A stretch of DNA of 64,000 nucleotides from Scandinavium vulneris_A (GTDB taxonomy: Bacteria > Pseudomonadota > Gammaproteobacteria > Enterobacterales > Enterobacteriaceae), in assembly GCA_046518185.1 (NCBI GenBank), contig JBKGRZ010000001.1, positions 1,488,001-1,552,000 of the forward strand, written 5' to 3'. This document shows positions 15,646 through 24,008 of this stretch, in pieces. The first letter of the stretch is position 1, and each line of letters begins with the position of its first letter. The notes under the pieces were generated by a model. That model was given only the letters and a program-made list of their open reading frames with translations. It was not told where the DNA came from and made no database searches. The translations under genes and the position numbers were made by a program.

Positions 15646-17298
15646 TTACTGCCAGCTCACTTCCCCTTTCGGTTCGTAAGCGCTCACGTCCAACGGTGAG
15701 CTCTGCTCGATATACTGTTTCAGCACTTCGGCATCGATAAACCCGGTATTCACATAGCCCGGTTTAGTGTCGATGTGCGGATAGCCGTCACCGCCGGTGG
15801 CATTAAAGCTCAGGGTCGCCATACGATAGTTTTTGTTCGGATCAACGGGCTCACCTTTGATTTTCAGGTCAGTTAGCTGGCCGCCTTTCGCCACAAAACT
15901 GACGTTGGCAAACTGCGGATAGGCCCCGGAGTCAGGCTTCATCTGCGCGACCGCGGTCAGGTATTCCGTCACCTCTTTCCCGGTCATATCGACGTAGACC
16001 ACCACGTTGCCGAACGGCTGCACCTTGAGCACGTCTTTGTAGGTGATGTTGCCTGCTTCAATCGAATCGCGGATCCCGCCGCCGCTCATGACCCCAAAGT
16101 CAGCACTGGTTCGCGCCATTTGCGCGGCGAGGATCAGGTGGCCCATGTTGGTCTGCACGAAACGCACCTTGCTGCGATCGCCCTCAAGATGACCGTTCAC
16201 TTCGCCGACTTTCACGCCGAGCTGCGCTTTGCCTTTATTCTGGAACGGCGTCAGCAGGGACAACATCTGCGAGTTCTCCGGGATTTGAGGGGTGTACAGC
16301 ACACGTTCGCTCTGGCCATTATCATAGGTGACCTTTTTCTTCAGGTTCACCGGGATCAGCTGATAATGCACCAGCTTCATCTCGCCGTTGCGAAACTCAA
16401 AGTCTGCGCGCCCGACGTATTTACCCCACTCGTGAGCCTGCACAATCCAGATACCGTTCTGTTTGTCCGGCGCACAAGGCGTACCCGGCACGTAATCAAC
16501 CTGCTTTTTGTTCTCGGAGGCCATGCACACCGGATCCTGCGAGTGACCACCCACAATCATCGCCAGCGAACCGGCTGGCAGGCTGCGCGCCATTTCGACG
16601 TCGCCCGCGGCGTTAGAGCCATGGTTACCGTTGTCGTAGTGGCCCATGTGCGTTGCAGCCAGAATGACATCCGGTTTTTGCGTTTGCTGGAGTTCCTGAA
16701 TCACCAGCTTCGCTTCCTCCGCCGGATTACGGAACTCAATATCGGTGAAATTTTCCGGGTTACCGATTTTCGCAGTGTCATCCGTGGTTAAGCCAATCAC
16801 CGCAATTTTCAGCCCCTGACGATTAAACAGCGCCCAAGGTTTGAACAGGCGTTCGCCAGTGCTTTTCTGATAGATATTGGCGGAGAGGAACGGGAATTTG
16901 GACCATTTCTCTTGCTGACGTAACACGGTCAGCGGATTGTCGAACTCATGGTTACCCACCGCCATTGCGTCATAGCCAATCAGGTTCATGCCGCGGAAAT
17001 CGGGCTCCGCATCCTGCAAATCCGATTCCGGCACGCCGGTATTAATGTCGCCGCCGGAGAGCAGCAGCACGCTGCCGCCTTCCGCCGCCACGTCCTTACG
17101 AATGCCGTCCACCAGCGATTTTTGGGCCGCCAGACCGTACTCACCGTATTCGCTGCGCCAGAAATGGCCGTGGTGATCGTTGGTATGCAGGATGGTAATT
17201 TTGTAGGTTTTATCCTGCTCATACGCCTGCGCCTGAAGGCTGGTCAGCGACCATGCTGCCAGCATCGCCAGCGCCACACCGCGTTTCAAACATTTCAT
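15646..17298 (-). CDS. ushA: periplasmic UDP-sugar hydrolase / 5'-nucleotidase UshA
   Basis: Hydrolyses external UDP-glucose and 5'-nucleotides so that nucleosides can be taken up. At 550 aa it has the E. coli length. A Sec signal peptide (MKCLKRGVALAMLAAWSLTS to LQAQA, cleavage near 25) is followed by a metallophosphatase domain with ILHTNDHHGHF (near 37-47), SGGDINTG and AVGNHEFD, and a C-terminal substrate-binding domain with NATGGDGYP. The start at 17298 has GGGAGAG upstream; the longer frame to 17388 would bury the signal peptide. The promoter lies in the 175-bp gap shared with divergent fsr. Confidence 0.97.
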   Translation of the reverse strand: MKCLKRGVALAMLAAWSLTSLQAQAYEQDKTYKITILHTNDHHGHFWRSEYGEYGLAAQKSLVDGIRKDVAAEGGSVLLLSGGDINTGVPESDLQDAEPDFRGMNLIGYDAMAVGNHEFDNPLTVLRQQEKWSKFPFLSANIYQKSTGERLFKPWALFNRQGLKIAVIGLTTDDTAKIGNPENFTDIEFRNPAEEAKLVIQELQQTQKPDVILAATHMGHYDNGNHGSNAAGDVEMARSLPAGSLAMIVGGHSQDPVCMASENKKQVDYVPGTPCAPDKQNGIWIVQAHEWGKYVGRADFEFRNGEMKLVHYQLIPVNLKKKVTYDNGQSERVLYTPQIPENSQMLSLLTPFQNKGKAQLGVKVGEVNGHLEGDRSKVRFVQTNMGHLILAAQMARTSADFGVMSGGGIRDSIEAGNITYKDVLKVQPFGNVVVYVDMTGKEVTEYLTAVAQMKPDSGAYPQFANVSFVAKGGQLTDLKIKGEPVDPNKNYRMATLSFNATGGDGYPHIDTKPGYVNTGFIDAEVLKQYIEQSSPLDVSAYEPKGEVSWQ

Positions 17299-17473
17299 GA
17301 CTCTCTCCCTGACTGAATGACAAGTGCAGAAATTACAATGAGTAACAAGGATAGACAAATATGTTTTCAGAATTGAGACTTTCTTCAAACGTCTGAGACA
17401 GTTATCTTAGTCTGATAATTATTACACAGTCGATTTTCCCCAACGTCGCAAATCAACTACTTAAGTGAAATCT

Positions 17474-18694
17474 ATGGCAATCAGTGAAACCAGTCCGACG
17501 CTGTCAGGCACCTCTGCGCCGCCACAAAAGGCCAAAACCTCGTTTGGTATTTTGGGCGCCATTAGCCTTTCGCACCTGCTCAATGACATGATCCAGTCGC
17601 TTATCCTGGCGATCTACCCGCTGCTACAAGCTGAGTTTTCGCTCACCTTTGTACAAATCGGGATGATTACCCTCACCTTCCAGCTTACCTCGTCGCTACT
17701 CCAGCCGGTGGTGGGTTACTGGACCGATAAATACCCGATGCCGTGGTCGCTGCCGATTGGCATGTGCTTTACCCTGAGCGGGCTGGTATTGCTGGCGATG
17801 GCGGGCAGTTTTGAAGCCGTGGTGCTGGCCGCCGCACTGGTCGGGACCGGATCGTCGGTGTTCCATCCGGAGTCTTCCCGCGTGGCACGCATGGCGTCCG
17901 GGGGCCGTCATGGCCTGGCACAATCGATCTTCCAGGTGGGGGGGAACTTCGGCAGTTCGCTCGGCCCCTTGCTGGCCGCGTTGATTATCGCCCCGTATGG
18001 CAAAGGTAACGTAGCCTGGTTCGTGCTGGCGGCCCTACTGGCTATCGTGGTGCTGGCGCAAATCAGCCGCTGGTACGCCGCGCAGCACCGGATGAACAAA
18101 GGCAAACCCAAAGCGCCAATTATCAATCCGTTGCCGCGTAATAAGGTCATCCTCGCGGTAAGCGTGCTGTTACTGCTGATTTTCTCGAAATACTTCTATA
18201 TGGCGAGCATCAGCAGCTATTACACCTTTTATCTGATGCATAAATTCGGATTATCGGTACAAAATGCGCAGTTCCATTTGTTCGCCTTCCTGTTTGCGGT
18301 CGCCGCCGGAACGGTGATTGGCGGGCCTGTAGGCGATAAGATTGGACGTAAATACGTTATTTGGGGCTCTATCCTCGGCGTTGCACCATTCACGCTTGTT
18401 TTACCCTACGCCACGCTGGAATGGACCGGGATTTTAACGGTGATCATTGGATTTATCCTTGCCTCGGCGTTTTCGGCCATCCTGGTGTATGCCCAGGAGC
18501 TGTTACCGGGCCGGATCGGTATGGTTTCAGGTCTATTCTTTGGCTTCGCCTTTGGCATGGGTGGCCTGGGAGCTGCCGTACTGGGGGTGGTTGCCGACCA
18601 TACCAGTATTGAAGAGGTCTATAAAATCTGCGCTTTCCTGCCATTATTGGGGATGTTGACCATATTCCTGCCTGACAACCGACATAAAGACTGA
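17474..18694 (+). CDS. fsr: fosmidomycin resistance MFS transporter Fsr
   Basis: Inner-membrane major facilitator efflux protein that confers fosmidomycin resistance in E. coli. 406 aa and about 12 membrane helices, with the blocks GRHGLAQSIFQVGGNFGSSL and GGPVGDKIGRKYVIWGSILG (the MFS loop motif), closely matching E. coli. The ATG at 17474 gives the E. coli length; an in-frame GTG three codons earlier (17465) is possible but less likely. Divergent from ushA and followed by a 9-bp hairpin. Confidence 0.95.
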   Translation: MAISETSPTLSGTSAPPQKAKTSFGILGAISLSHLLNDMIQSLILAIYPLLQAEFSLTFVQIGMITLTFQLTSSLLQPVVGYWTDKYPMPWSLPIGMCFTLSGLVLLAMAGSFEAVVLAAALVGTGSSVFHPESSRVARMASGGRHGLAQSIFQVGGNFGSSLGPLLAALIIAPYGKGNVAWFVLAALLAIVVLAQISRWYAAQHRMNKGKPKAPIINPLPRNKVILAVSVLLLLIFSKYFYMASISSYYTFYLMHKFGLSVQNAQFHLFAFLFAVAAGTVIGGPVGDKIGRKYVIWGSILGVAPFTLVLPYATLEWTGILTVIIGFILASAFSAILVYAQELLPGRIGMVSGLFFGFAFGMGGLGAAVLGVVADHTSIEEVYKICAFLPLLGMLTIFLPDNRHKD

Positions 18695-18701
18695 TTTTCT
18701 A

Positions 18702-18726
18702 GCCGCCAGAGTAAATATCTGGCGGC
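18702..18726 (+). terminator. hairpin after fsr
   Basis: Perfect 9-bp stem GCCGCCAGA/TCTGGCGGC with a 7-nt loop, 8 bp after the fsr stop. The downstream tail is C-rich rather than T-rich, so termination may be weak. Confidence 0.6.
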
Positions 18727-18926
18727 ACCCCCTCTAGGATTTACATGCCTTCCTGACGTTTAATGGTCTCTCTTTACCCATACGTGCATTTTTCGCCGCT
18801 AATTCCCTTTTTCTTCTAAATTCAACAATTATTCATAAACGTAATGGCTAATTTTGTCATAAACTGTTACTCGGTTTTTTGGCTTTTTAGCCAGAAATGG
18901 ATCCACCAGCCACGAAAGGAGACGGA

Positions 18927-20591
18927 ATGCATCACGCGACACCGCTTATCACCACCATTGTAGGGGGGCTCGTCCTCGCCTTCATCTTCGGCATGATTGC
19001 CAACAAACTGCGTATTTCTCCACTGGTAGGCTATTTGTTAGCAGGCGTATTGTCCGGCCCCTTTACCCCTGGCTTCGTGGCCGATACGAAACTGGCGCCT
19101 GAACTGGCTGAGCTCGGCGTCATCTTGCTGATGTTCGGCGTCGGTCTGCATTTCTCTCTTAAGGATTTGATGGCGGTAAAGTCCATCGCCATTCCCGGCG
19201 CGATTGCCCAAATAGCGGTGGCAACGTTGCTGGGTGTGGCGCTTTCAGCGGGATTAGGCTGGTCGCTGATGACCGGCATCGTCTTTGGTTTATGTCTCTC
19301 CACCGCCAGTACCGTGGTGCTGCTGCGTGCGCTTGAGGAAAGACAGCTGATAGACAGCCAGCGCGGGCAAATCGCCATCGGCTGGCTGATTGTTGAAGAT
19401 CTGGTGATGGTGCTGACGCTGGTCATGCTGCCCGCCATTGCCAGCATGATGGAGCAAGGCGATGTGGGCTTTGCGACGCTGGCCCTCGATTTAAGCCTGA
19501 CCATCGGGAAAGTGATCGCCTTTATTGCCGTGATGCTACTGGTGGGCCGCCGCCTGGTACCGTGGATCCTCGCCCGCAGTGCCGCCACCGGTTCCCGAGA
19601 ACTGTTTACCCTCTCGGTGCTGGCGTTGGCGCTGGGCATCGCTTTTGGCGCGGTTGAACTGTTCGACGTCTCCTTCGCCCTTGGCGCATTCTTTGCCGGG
19701 ATGGTGCTGAACGAATCTGAACTAAGCCATCGCGCCGCGCACGATACCCTGCCGCTGCGCGATGCGTTTGCGGTGCTGTTCTTCGTTTCCGTCGGGATGT
19801 TGTTCGACCCGATGGTGCTTATCGAGCAGCCGCTGGCGGTGCTGGGCACCCTGGCGATTATTATCTTCGGTAAATCGGTAGCCGCCTTTGGCCTGGTGCG
19901 CCTGTTCGGTCATTCACAGCGCACCGCCCTGACGATCGCGGCCAGCCTCGCACAGATCGGTGAATTCGCCTTTATCCTTGCAGGCCTCGGCATGGCGTTG
20001 GATCTGCTGCCGCAGGCCGGACAGAATCTGGTGCTGGCCGGGGCCATTCTGTCGATTATGCTCAATCCGGTGCTGTTTGCGGTGCTGGAAAAATACCTCG
20101 CGAAGACCGAGACCCTTGAAGAGCAGACCCTGGAAGAAGCGATCGAGGACGAAAAACAGATCCCGGTGGATATCTGCAATCACGCCCTGCTGGTCGGGTT
20201 TGGTCGCGTTGGCAGCCTGCTGGGCGAAAAGCTGATGGCGCAGGGTATTCCGTTGGTGGTGATTGAAACCTCGCGCACCCGCGTGGATGAGCTCCGCGAG
20301 CGCGGCATTCGTGCGGTGCTGGGCAATGCGGCGAGCGAAGAGATCATGAATCTGGCGCATCTGGATTGCGCCCGCTGGCTGCTGCTAACCATTCCAAACG
20401 GCTACGAGGCCGGAGAGATTGTCGCTTCGGCCAGAGAGAAATGCCCGAACATTGAGATTATCGCCCGCGCGCATTATGACGATGAGGTGGATTACATCGC
20501 CGAGCGCGGGGCGAGTAAAGTGGTGATGGGCGAACGCGAGATTGCCAATACTATGATGACGCTACTGGAAAACCCGGCTGTGGCGGGTTAA
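18927..20591 (+). CDS. ybaL: putative cation:proton antiporter YbaL (KefB/KefC-like)
   Basis: CPA2-family monovalent cation/proton antiporter. About twelve membrane helices cover residues 1-390 (SPLVGYLLAGVLSGPFTPGF near 30-49 and the antiporter stretch SVGMLF). They are followed by an acidic linker EEQTLEEAIEDEKQ and a cytoplasmic RCK/TrkA-N domain with the Rossmann motif GFGRVGSLLGEKL. The start at 18927 (MHHATPLIT) has AAAGGAG 5 bp upstream. No KefF/KefG-type ancillary protein is adjacent, as in E. coli. Substrate in vivo is not established. Confidence 0.94.
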   Translation: MHHATPLITTIVGGLVLAFIFGMIANKLRISPLVGYLLAGVLSGPFTPGFVADTKLAPELAELGVILLMFGVGLHFSLKDLMAVKSIAIPGAIAQIAVATLLGVALSAGLGWSLMTGIVFGLCLSTASTVVLLRALEERQLIDSQRGQIAIGWLIVEDLVMVLTLVMLPAIASMMEQGDVGFATLALDLSLTIGKVIAFIAVMLLVGRRLVPWILARSAATGSRELFTLSVLALALGIAFGAVELFDVSFALGAFFAGMVLNESELSHRAAHDTLPLRDAFAVLFFVSVGMLFDPMVLIEQPLAVLGTLAIIIFGKSVAAFGLVRLFGHSQRTALTIAASLAQIGEFAFILAGLGMALDLLPQAGQNLVLAGAILSIMLNPVLFAVLEKYLAKTETLEEQTLEEAIEDEKQIPVDICNHALLVGFGRVGSLLGEKLMAQGIPLVVIETSRTRVDELRERGIRAVLGNAASEEIMNLAHLDCARWLLLTIPNGYEAGEIVASAREKCPNIEIIARAHYDDEVDYIAERGASKVVMGEREIANTMMTLLENPAVAG

Positions 20592-20598
20592 AAACTGC

Positions 20599-20628
20599 GT
20601 AGGCCCGGTAAGCGTCGCGCCACCGGGC
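20599..20628. repeat. REP element between ybaL and gsk
   Basis: GTAGGCCCGGTAAGCGTCGC followed by the pairing arm ACCGGGC; stem GCCCGGT/ACCGGGC at 20603-20609 and 20622-20628. The same motif recurs at 23928-23998 and 47474-47503. It lies between the converging ends of ybaL and gsk, a usual place for REP sequences. Confidence 0.85.
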
Positions 20629-20683
20629 TTCCAGCGTTAATGCCCGAGCGCGTTGCTTGTCAGGCCGACAAAACCAGGCGCAC

Positions 20684-21991
20684 TTAGCGATCCCAGTAGG
20701 ACTCTTCCAGGCTGTCTTCGCGTTCCGGTAAGCCGCGCGTCAGGCGCGGCGAGTGCTGGTTCAGCACCTGATAGCTCACGCGGTTGGCGTATTTACACAC
20801 CTGCGCCAACGAAGAGTAGGTCAGCCACGTAAAGGCATGTTTGCTGGAGTTCGGCACATTACTGCGGTGGTAGTTATTGGCGGTGATGTCGTGTAGCAAC
20901 GCCGCCAGAGCACCGTCACCCGCGCCGTTGGTGTTCATGATTTTCTCAGGGCCGCCCATGTATGGCGCGATATGCGAGTAAATGCGCAACGGCTGTTTAC
21001 AGTCTTTGTGACGCATCGCGCGGCTGAACTCGTACTGGTTGAATTCAGCAATCGCCCCCGGCAGCAGCGGATGCTGCGTCAGCCGTTTCTTCTCGTCTTC
21101 GGTGAAGCCAGCCATGTACAGGCCCACCGGCCCGGCGGTACACAGCACTAAATCCACCCAATCCAGCGCCTTATCGGAGGCCAGCAGCGGATCGGCAATG
21201 CCGGTCAGCGCTTCGGCTTCTTCTTCATTCATTGCCAGAATCGATACGTTTTCTTTGAGGAAATCCTGCCACCAGGCGGGGTTATCCGCGATCACGTATT
21301 TGGTACCGAGGGTCAGGACCACCGGCACGTTATGTTTTTTGGCGTACTCAACGGCTTTCATGGTCGCATCGCGCATCGGCTCGCCAGGCTTGCAACGCAC
21401 CAGATAAGAGGTCAGCACCAGCGCGGAGGCACCGGCAATTACCTCTTCCGGAATGTTTTCGGCATGCAGCTGGTTCATATGCCCTGGGCTGATGGCAAAG
21501 GTGCGCTCACCGCTGTCGCTGATCAGCGTAAAACAGCGACCAATCGGGCCGTTAACGCCTTGCAGATAGTTGAGATCGGTCCGGCTGGAGGTGTTGCACA
21601 GATAGCGGTAGGCATAGCCACCGATTTCAATGTTGCTGCACATTACGCCGAGCAGGACCGACCGGTCATCGGCCAGCACCGAGTAGTTGTGCATGGTATT
21701 ACCGATGGTGCCTCCGGCAAACTGGTGGGTAATCAGGTTTTCACGCACCAGTTCCTGATAAAGCGCATCCGCCACGTCGTCTTCAATGACCAGCGAGTGA
21801 CCGCTGCTCAGACCGTAGCGGGCGACAAACGCGTCATCCACTTTGGCTTCGATATCCACCAGCGTCTGATCGATACCGACTACCCACGAGGCATTATTGT
21901 TTTCAGTTTCGGGCTGGATTTGCTGCAACAGCGGGTCACGGGCGTTAACAGGGAAGTAGTGTTTAGATTTGCGTTTACCGGGAAATTTCAT
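20684..21991 (-). CDS. gsk: inosine-guanosine kinase
   Basis: PfkB/ribokinase-family kinase that phosphorylates guanosine and inosine to GMP and IMP for purine salvage. 435 aa starting MKFPGKRKSKHYFPVNARDP, as in E. coli. The PfkB signature NTNGAGDGALAALLHD near residues 320-335 includes the catalytic aspartate, and GGTIGNTMHN lies in the lid and substrate region. The start at 21991 is chosen by homology, since the upstream sequence shows only a weak ribosome-binding site. The acetyl esterase gene aes, which separates gsk and hemH in E. coli, is absent here. Confidence 0.97.
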   Translation of the reverse strand: MKFPGKRKSKHYFPVNARDPLLQQIQPETENNNASWVVGIDQTLVDIEAKVDDAFVARYGLSSGHSLVIEDDVADALYQELVRENLITHQFAGGTIGNTMHNYSVLADDRSVLLGVMCSNIEIGGYAYRYLCNTSSRTDLNYLQGVNGPIGRCFTLISDSGERTFAISPGHMNQLHAENIPEEVIAGASALVLTSYLVRCKPGEPMRDATMKAVEYAKKHNVPVVLTLGTKYVIADNPAWWQDFLKENVSILAMNEEEAEALTGIADPLLASDKALDWVDLVLCTAGPVGLYMAGFTEDEKKRLTQHPLLPGAIAEFNQYEFSRAMRHKDCKQPLRIYSHIAPYMGGPEKIMNTNGAGDGALAALLHDITANNYHRSNVPNSSKHAFTWLTYSSLAQVCKYANRVSYQVLNQHSPRLTRGLPEREDSLEESYWDR

Positions 21992-22069
21992 GGGCTGCGG
22001 TCTGGTGGCTGTGAACAAGCGGAGAATAGTAGCATATTCCCCGCCCGTTCGCTGCCTCGCGCTCCGGGC

Positions 22070-23032
22070 TTAGCGGTACGGCGCGGTCAGGTTGACCATC
22101 ATCTCGATATGCTCCGCCGAGGCATTCAGCGCAGGAATGTATTCGTACTTCACGCCGCCCGCTTCGAGGAAGAACTCTTTGTTCTGCACCGCGATTTCCT
22201 CCAGCGTTTCCAGACAGTCGGCGGAGAAACCGGGGCACATCACCTGCACATGCTTCACGCCTTTCTCGCCGAGCATTTTCAGCGTTTCATCGGTGTACGG
22301 TGTCAGCCACGGCTCACGACCAAAGCGCGACTGGAAGGTCATCATCACTTTGTCCGGCGAAATGTCGAGCGCAGAAACCAGCTCACGCGTGGTGTCACGG
22401 CACCGCTGCGGATAGTCGTCGCCTTCATCGGCGTAGCGCTGCGGAATGCCGTGGTATGAGAGCAGCAACAGGTCTGGCTCACCGTGTTGAGCAAACGAGG
22501 CTCGCGCGCTGCTGACTAACGCCTGAATGTAGTCGCTGTCATCGGCGTAATCGCGAATAAACGAGATACCAGGAATATGGCGTTTGGTCGCCAGAATGCG
22601 TGCCAGTTCATCCCACACCGCGGCGACGGTTGAGCAGGAATATTGCGGATACAGCGGCAGCACCACGATATGGTCGACGTCATGCGCCAGCAGCTCTTCC
22701 ACTGCGCTTGCCAGCGACGGTGAACCATAGCTCATCCCGAGCGCAACCGGCGTGTCGGGTAAACGCTGCGCCAGCGCCTTCTGCTGTTGACGACTGTAGA
22801 CCATCAGCGGGGAGCCCTCTTCCATCCATACCGACTGATAGAGTTTGGCCACACGTGGCGAACGCAGCGGCAGGATAACTCCGCGCAGAATCGGCCACCA
22901 CAGGGCACGTGGGGTATCAACCACGCGGCCATCGCTCAGAAACTGACGCAGGTAGCGTTTCACCGCGTCAGGCGTGGGTGCATCGGGCGTGCCGAGGTTA
23001 GCTAACAGAATACCGGTTTTCGTCTGACGCAT
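22070..23032 (-). CDS. hemH: ferrochelatase
   Basis: Inserts Fe(II) into protoporphyrin IX, the last step of haem synthesis, at the inner face of the membrane. 320 aa as in E. coli. The active-site histidine is in LLSYHGIPQRY (near 194), and the signature VMCPGFSADCLETLEEI carries the conserved glutamate. The CPGF-S-DCLET region keeps cysteines, as in related proteobacterial enzymes. AGAGG lies 5 bp before the ATG. It is downstream of adk and separated from it by hairpins. Confidence 0.97.
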   Translation of the reverse strand: MRQTKTGILLANLGTPDAPTPDAVKRYLRQFLSDGRVVDTPRALWWPILRGVILPLRSPRVAKLYQSVWMEEGSPLMVYSRQQQKALAQRLPDTPVALGMSYGSPSLASAVEELLAHDVDHIVVLPLYPQYSCSTVAAVWDELARILATKRHIPGISFIRDYADDSDYIQALVSSARASFAQHGEPDLLLLSYHGIPQRYADEGDDYPQRCRDTTRELVSALDISPDKVMMTFQSRFGREPWLTPYTDETLKMLGEKGVKHVQVMCPGFSADCLETLEEIAVQNKEFFLEAGGVKYEYIPALNASAEHIEMMVNLTAPYR

Positions 23033-23106
23033 TACCGCCTCTTATTCGTTTAAATGGCTGATAATTGTAGCTGAAAAGGGCGTCGGAGAAACCCATTGTT
23101 ACGATA

Positions 23107-23141
23107 GGTGAGAATAATTCTCACCCGGAGAACCCGGGTGA
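23107..23141 (-). terminator. two mutually exclusive hairpins after adk
   Basis: GGTGAGAA/TTCTCACC (23107-23125, loop TAA) and TCACCCGG/CCGGGTGA (23121-23141) share the bases at 23121-23125, so only one can form at a time. On the minus strand, after the adk stop, the second forms first and is followed by GAATTATT. The arrangement acts as a terminator or attenuator before hemH. Confidence 0.6.
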
Positions 23142-23154
23142 GAGGTCCTGCGGA

Positions 23155-23799
23155 TTAACCGAGGATTTTTGCCAGTTCAGCGCGAACGTCAGCCACGGCC
23201 TGAGTGCCGTCAACTTTCACATACTGGGTGTTGCCAGCCTGCGCTTCTTTGGAGTAGTAGCCGATCAGCGGCGCGGTCATCTGATGGTATTCCACCAGGC
23301 GCTTACGCACGGTTTCTTCCTGATCGTCTTTACGGGTGGTCAGCTCTTCGCCGGTCACGTCGTCTTTACCTTCCACCTTCGGCGGATTGAATTTAACGTG
23401 ATAAACACGGCCAGAGGCAGCGTGTACGCGACGACCGACGATACGGTCAACGATCAGTTCGTCAGGTACCGCGAACTCGAGTACGTAATCCACGTTGATG
23501 CCCGCTTCTTTCATGGCGTCAGCCTGTGGAATGGTGCGCGGGAAGCCGTCGAGCAGGAAACCGTTACGGCAGTCTTCCTGAGCAATGCGCTCTTTAACCA
23601 GGGCGATAACCAGTTCATCGGTCACCAGCTTGCCAGCGTCCATGATGTCTTTCGCCTGTTTGCCCAGCTCAGAGCCTGACTTCACTGCGGCGCGCAGCAT
23701 GTCACCGGTGGAGATCTGCGGAATACCGTACTTCTCCATGATGAACTGCGCCTGAGTTCCTTTACCCGCGCCCGGAGCGCCAAGCAGAATAATACGCAT
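23155..23799 (-). CDS. adk: adenylate kinase
   Basis: Catalyses ATP + AMP to 2 ADP. The 214-aa protein has the P-loop GAPGAGKGTQ at residues 7-16 and the AMP-binding segment STGDMLRAAV. It also has LLDGFPRTIPQ and a long-form LID domain starting GRRVHAASGRVYH near 123, without zinc cysteines, as in E. coli. Length and sequence are near-identical to the E. coli enzyme. It lies between htpG and hemH as in E. coli. Confidence 0.98.
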   Translation of the reverse strand: MRIILLGAPGAGKGTQAQFIMEKYGIPQISTGDMLRAAVKSGSELGKQAKDIMDAGKLVTDELVIALVKERIAQEDCRNGFLLDGFPRTIPQADAMKEAGINVDYVLEFAVPDELIVDRIVGRRVHAASGRVYHVKFNPPKVEGKDDVTGEELTTRKDDQEETVRKRLVEYHQMTAPLIGYYSKEAQAGNTQYVKVDGTQAVADVRAELAKILG

Positions 23800-23927
23800 T
23801 GCGAAAATCCCCTCAAATGTCGATTCAATTTTTCAAAAGCGCTAAACGATACCACCAGACGGCGGCTCGCTCAAGGAAGGCGGGCGGGCTGAAACGGTTA
23901 ACGGCGGGATTTCTTCGGCTGTTGCAC

Positions 23928-23998
23928 GTAGGCCCGGTAAGCTTTGCGTCACCGGGCACCACGAAATCGCCCGGCGGCGCAAAGCTTACCGGGCCTAT
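23928..23998. repeat. inverted pair of REP elements (BIME-like) between htpG and adk
   Basis: A REP unit GTAGGCCCGGTAAGCTTTGC ending ACCGGGC is followed after about 12 bp by an inverted copy (GCCCGG, then GCAAAGCTTACCGGGCC). The two units can pair with each other (AAGCTTTGC with GCAAAGCTT). It sits 3' of htpG and 5' of adk. Confidence 0.85.
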
Positions 23999-24008
23999 CA
24001 AACAATGT

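Noticed and set aside
21332..22459. A 375-codon plus-strand open frame across gsk and hemH
   Set aside because: Antisense to two conserved genes, with no protein family features.
23928..23998. Clustered inverted repeats as a CRISPR-like or insertion-sequence end
   Set aside because: Only two units, with REP consensus, no regular spacers, no cas genes and no transposase.
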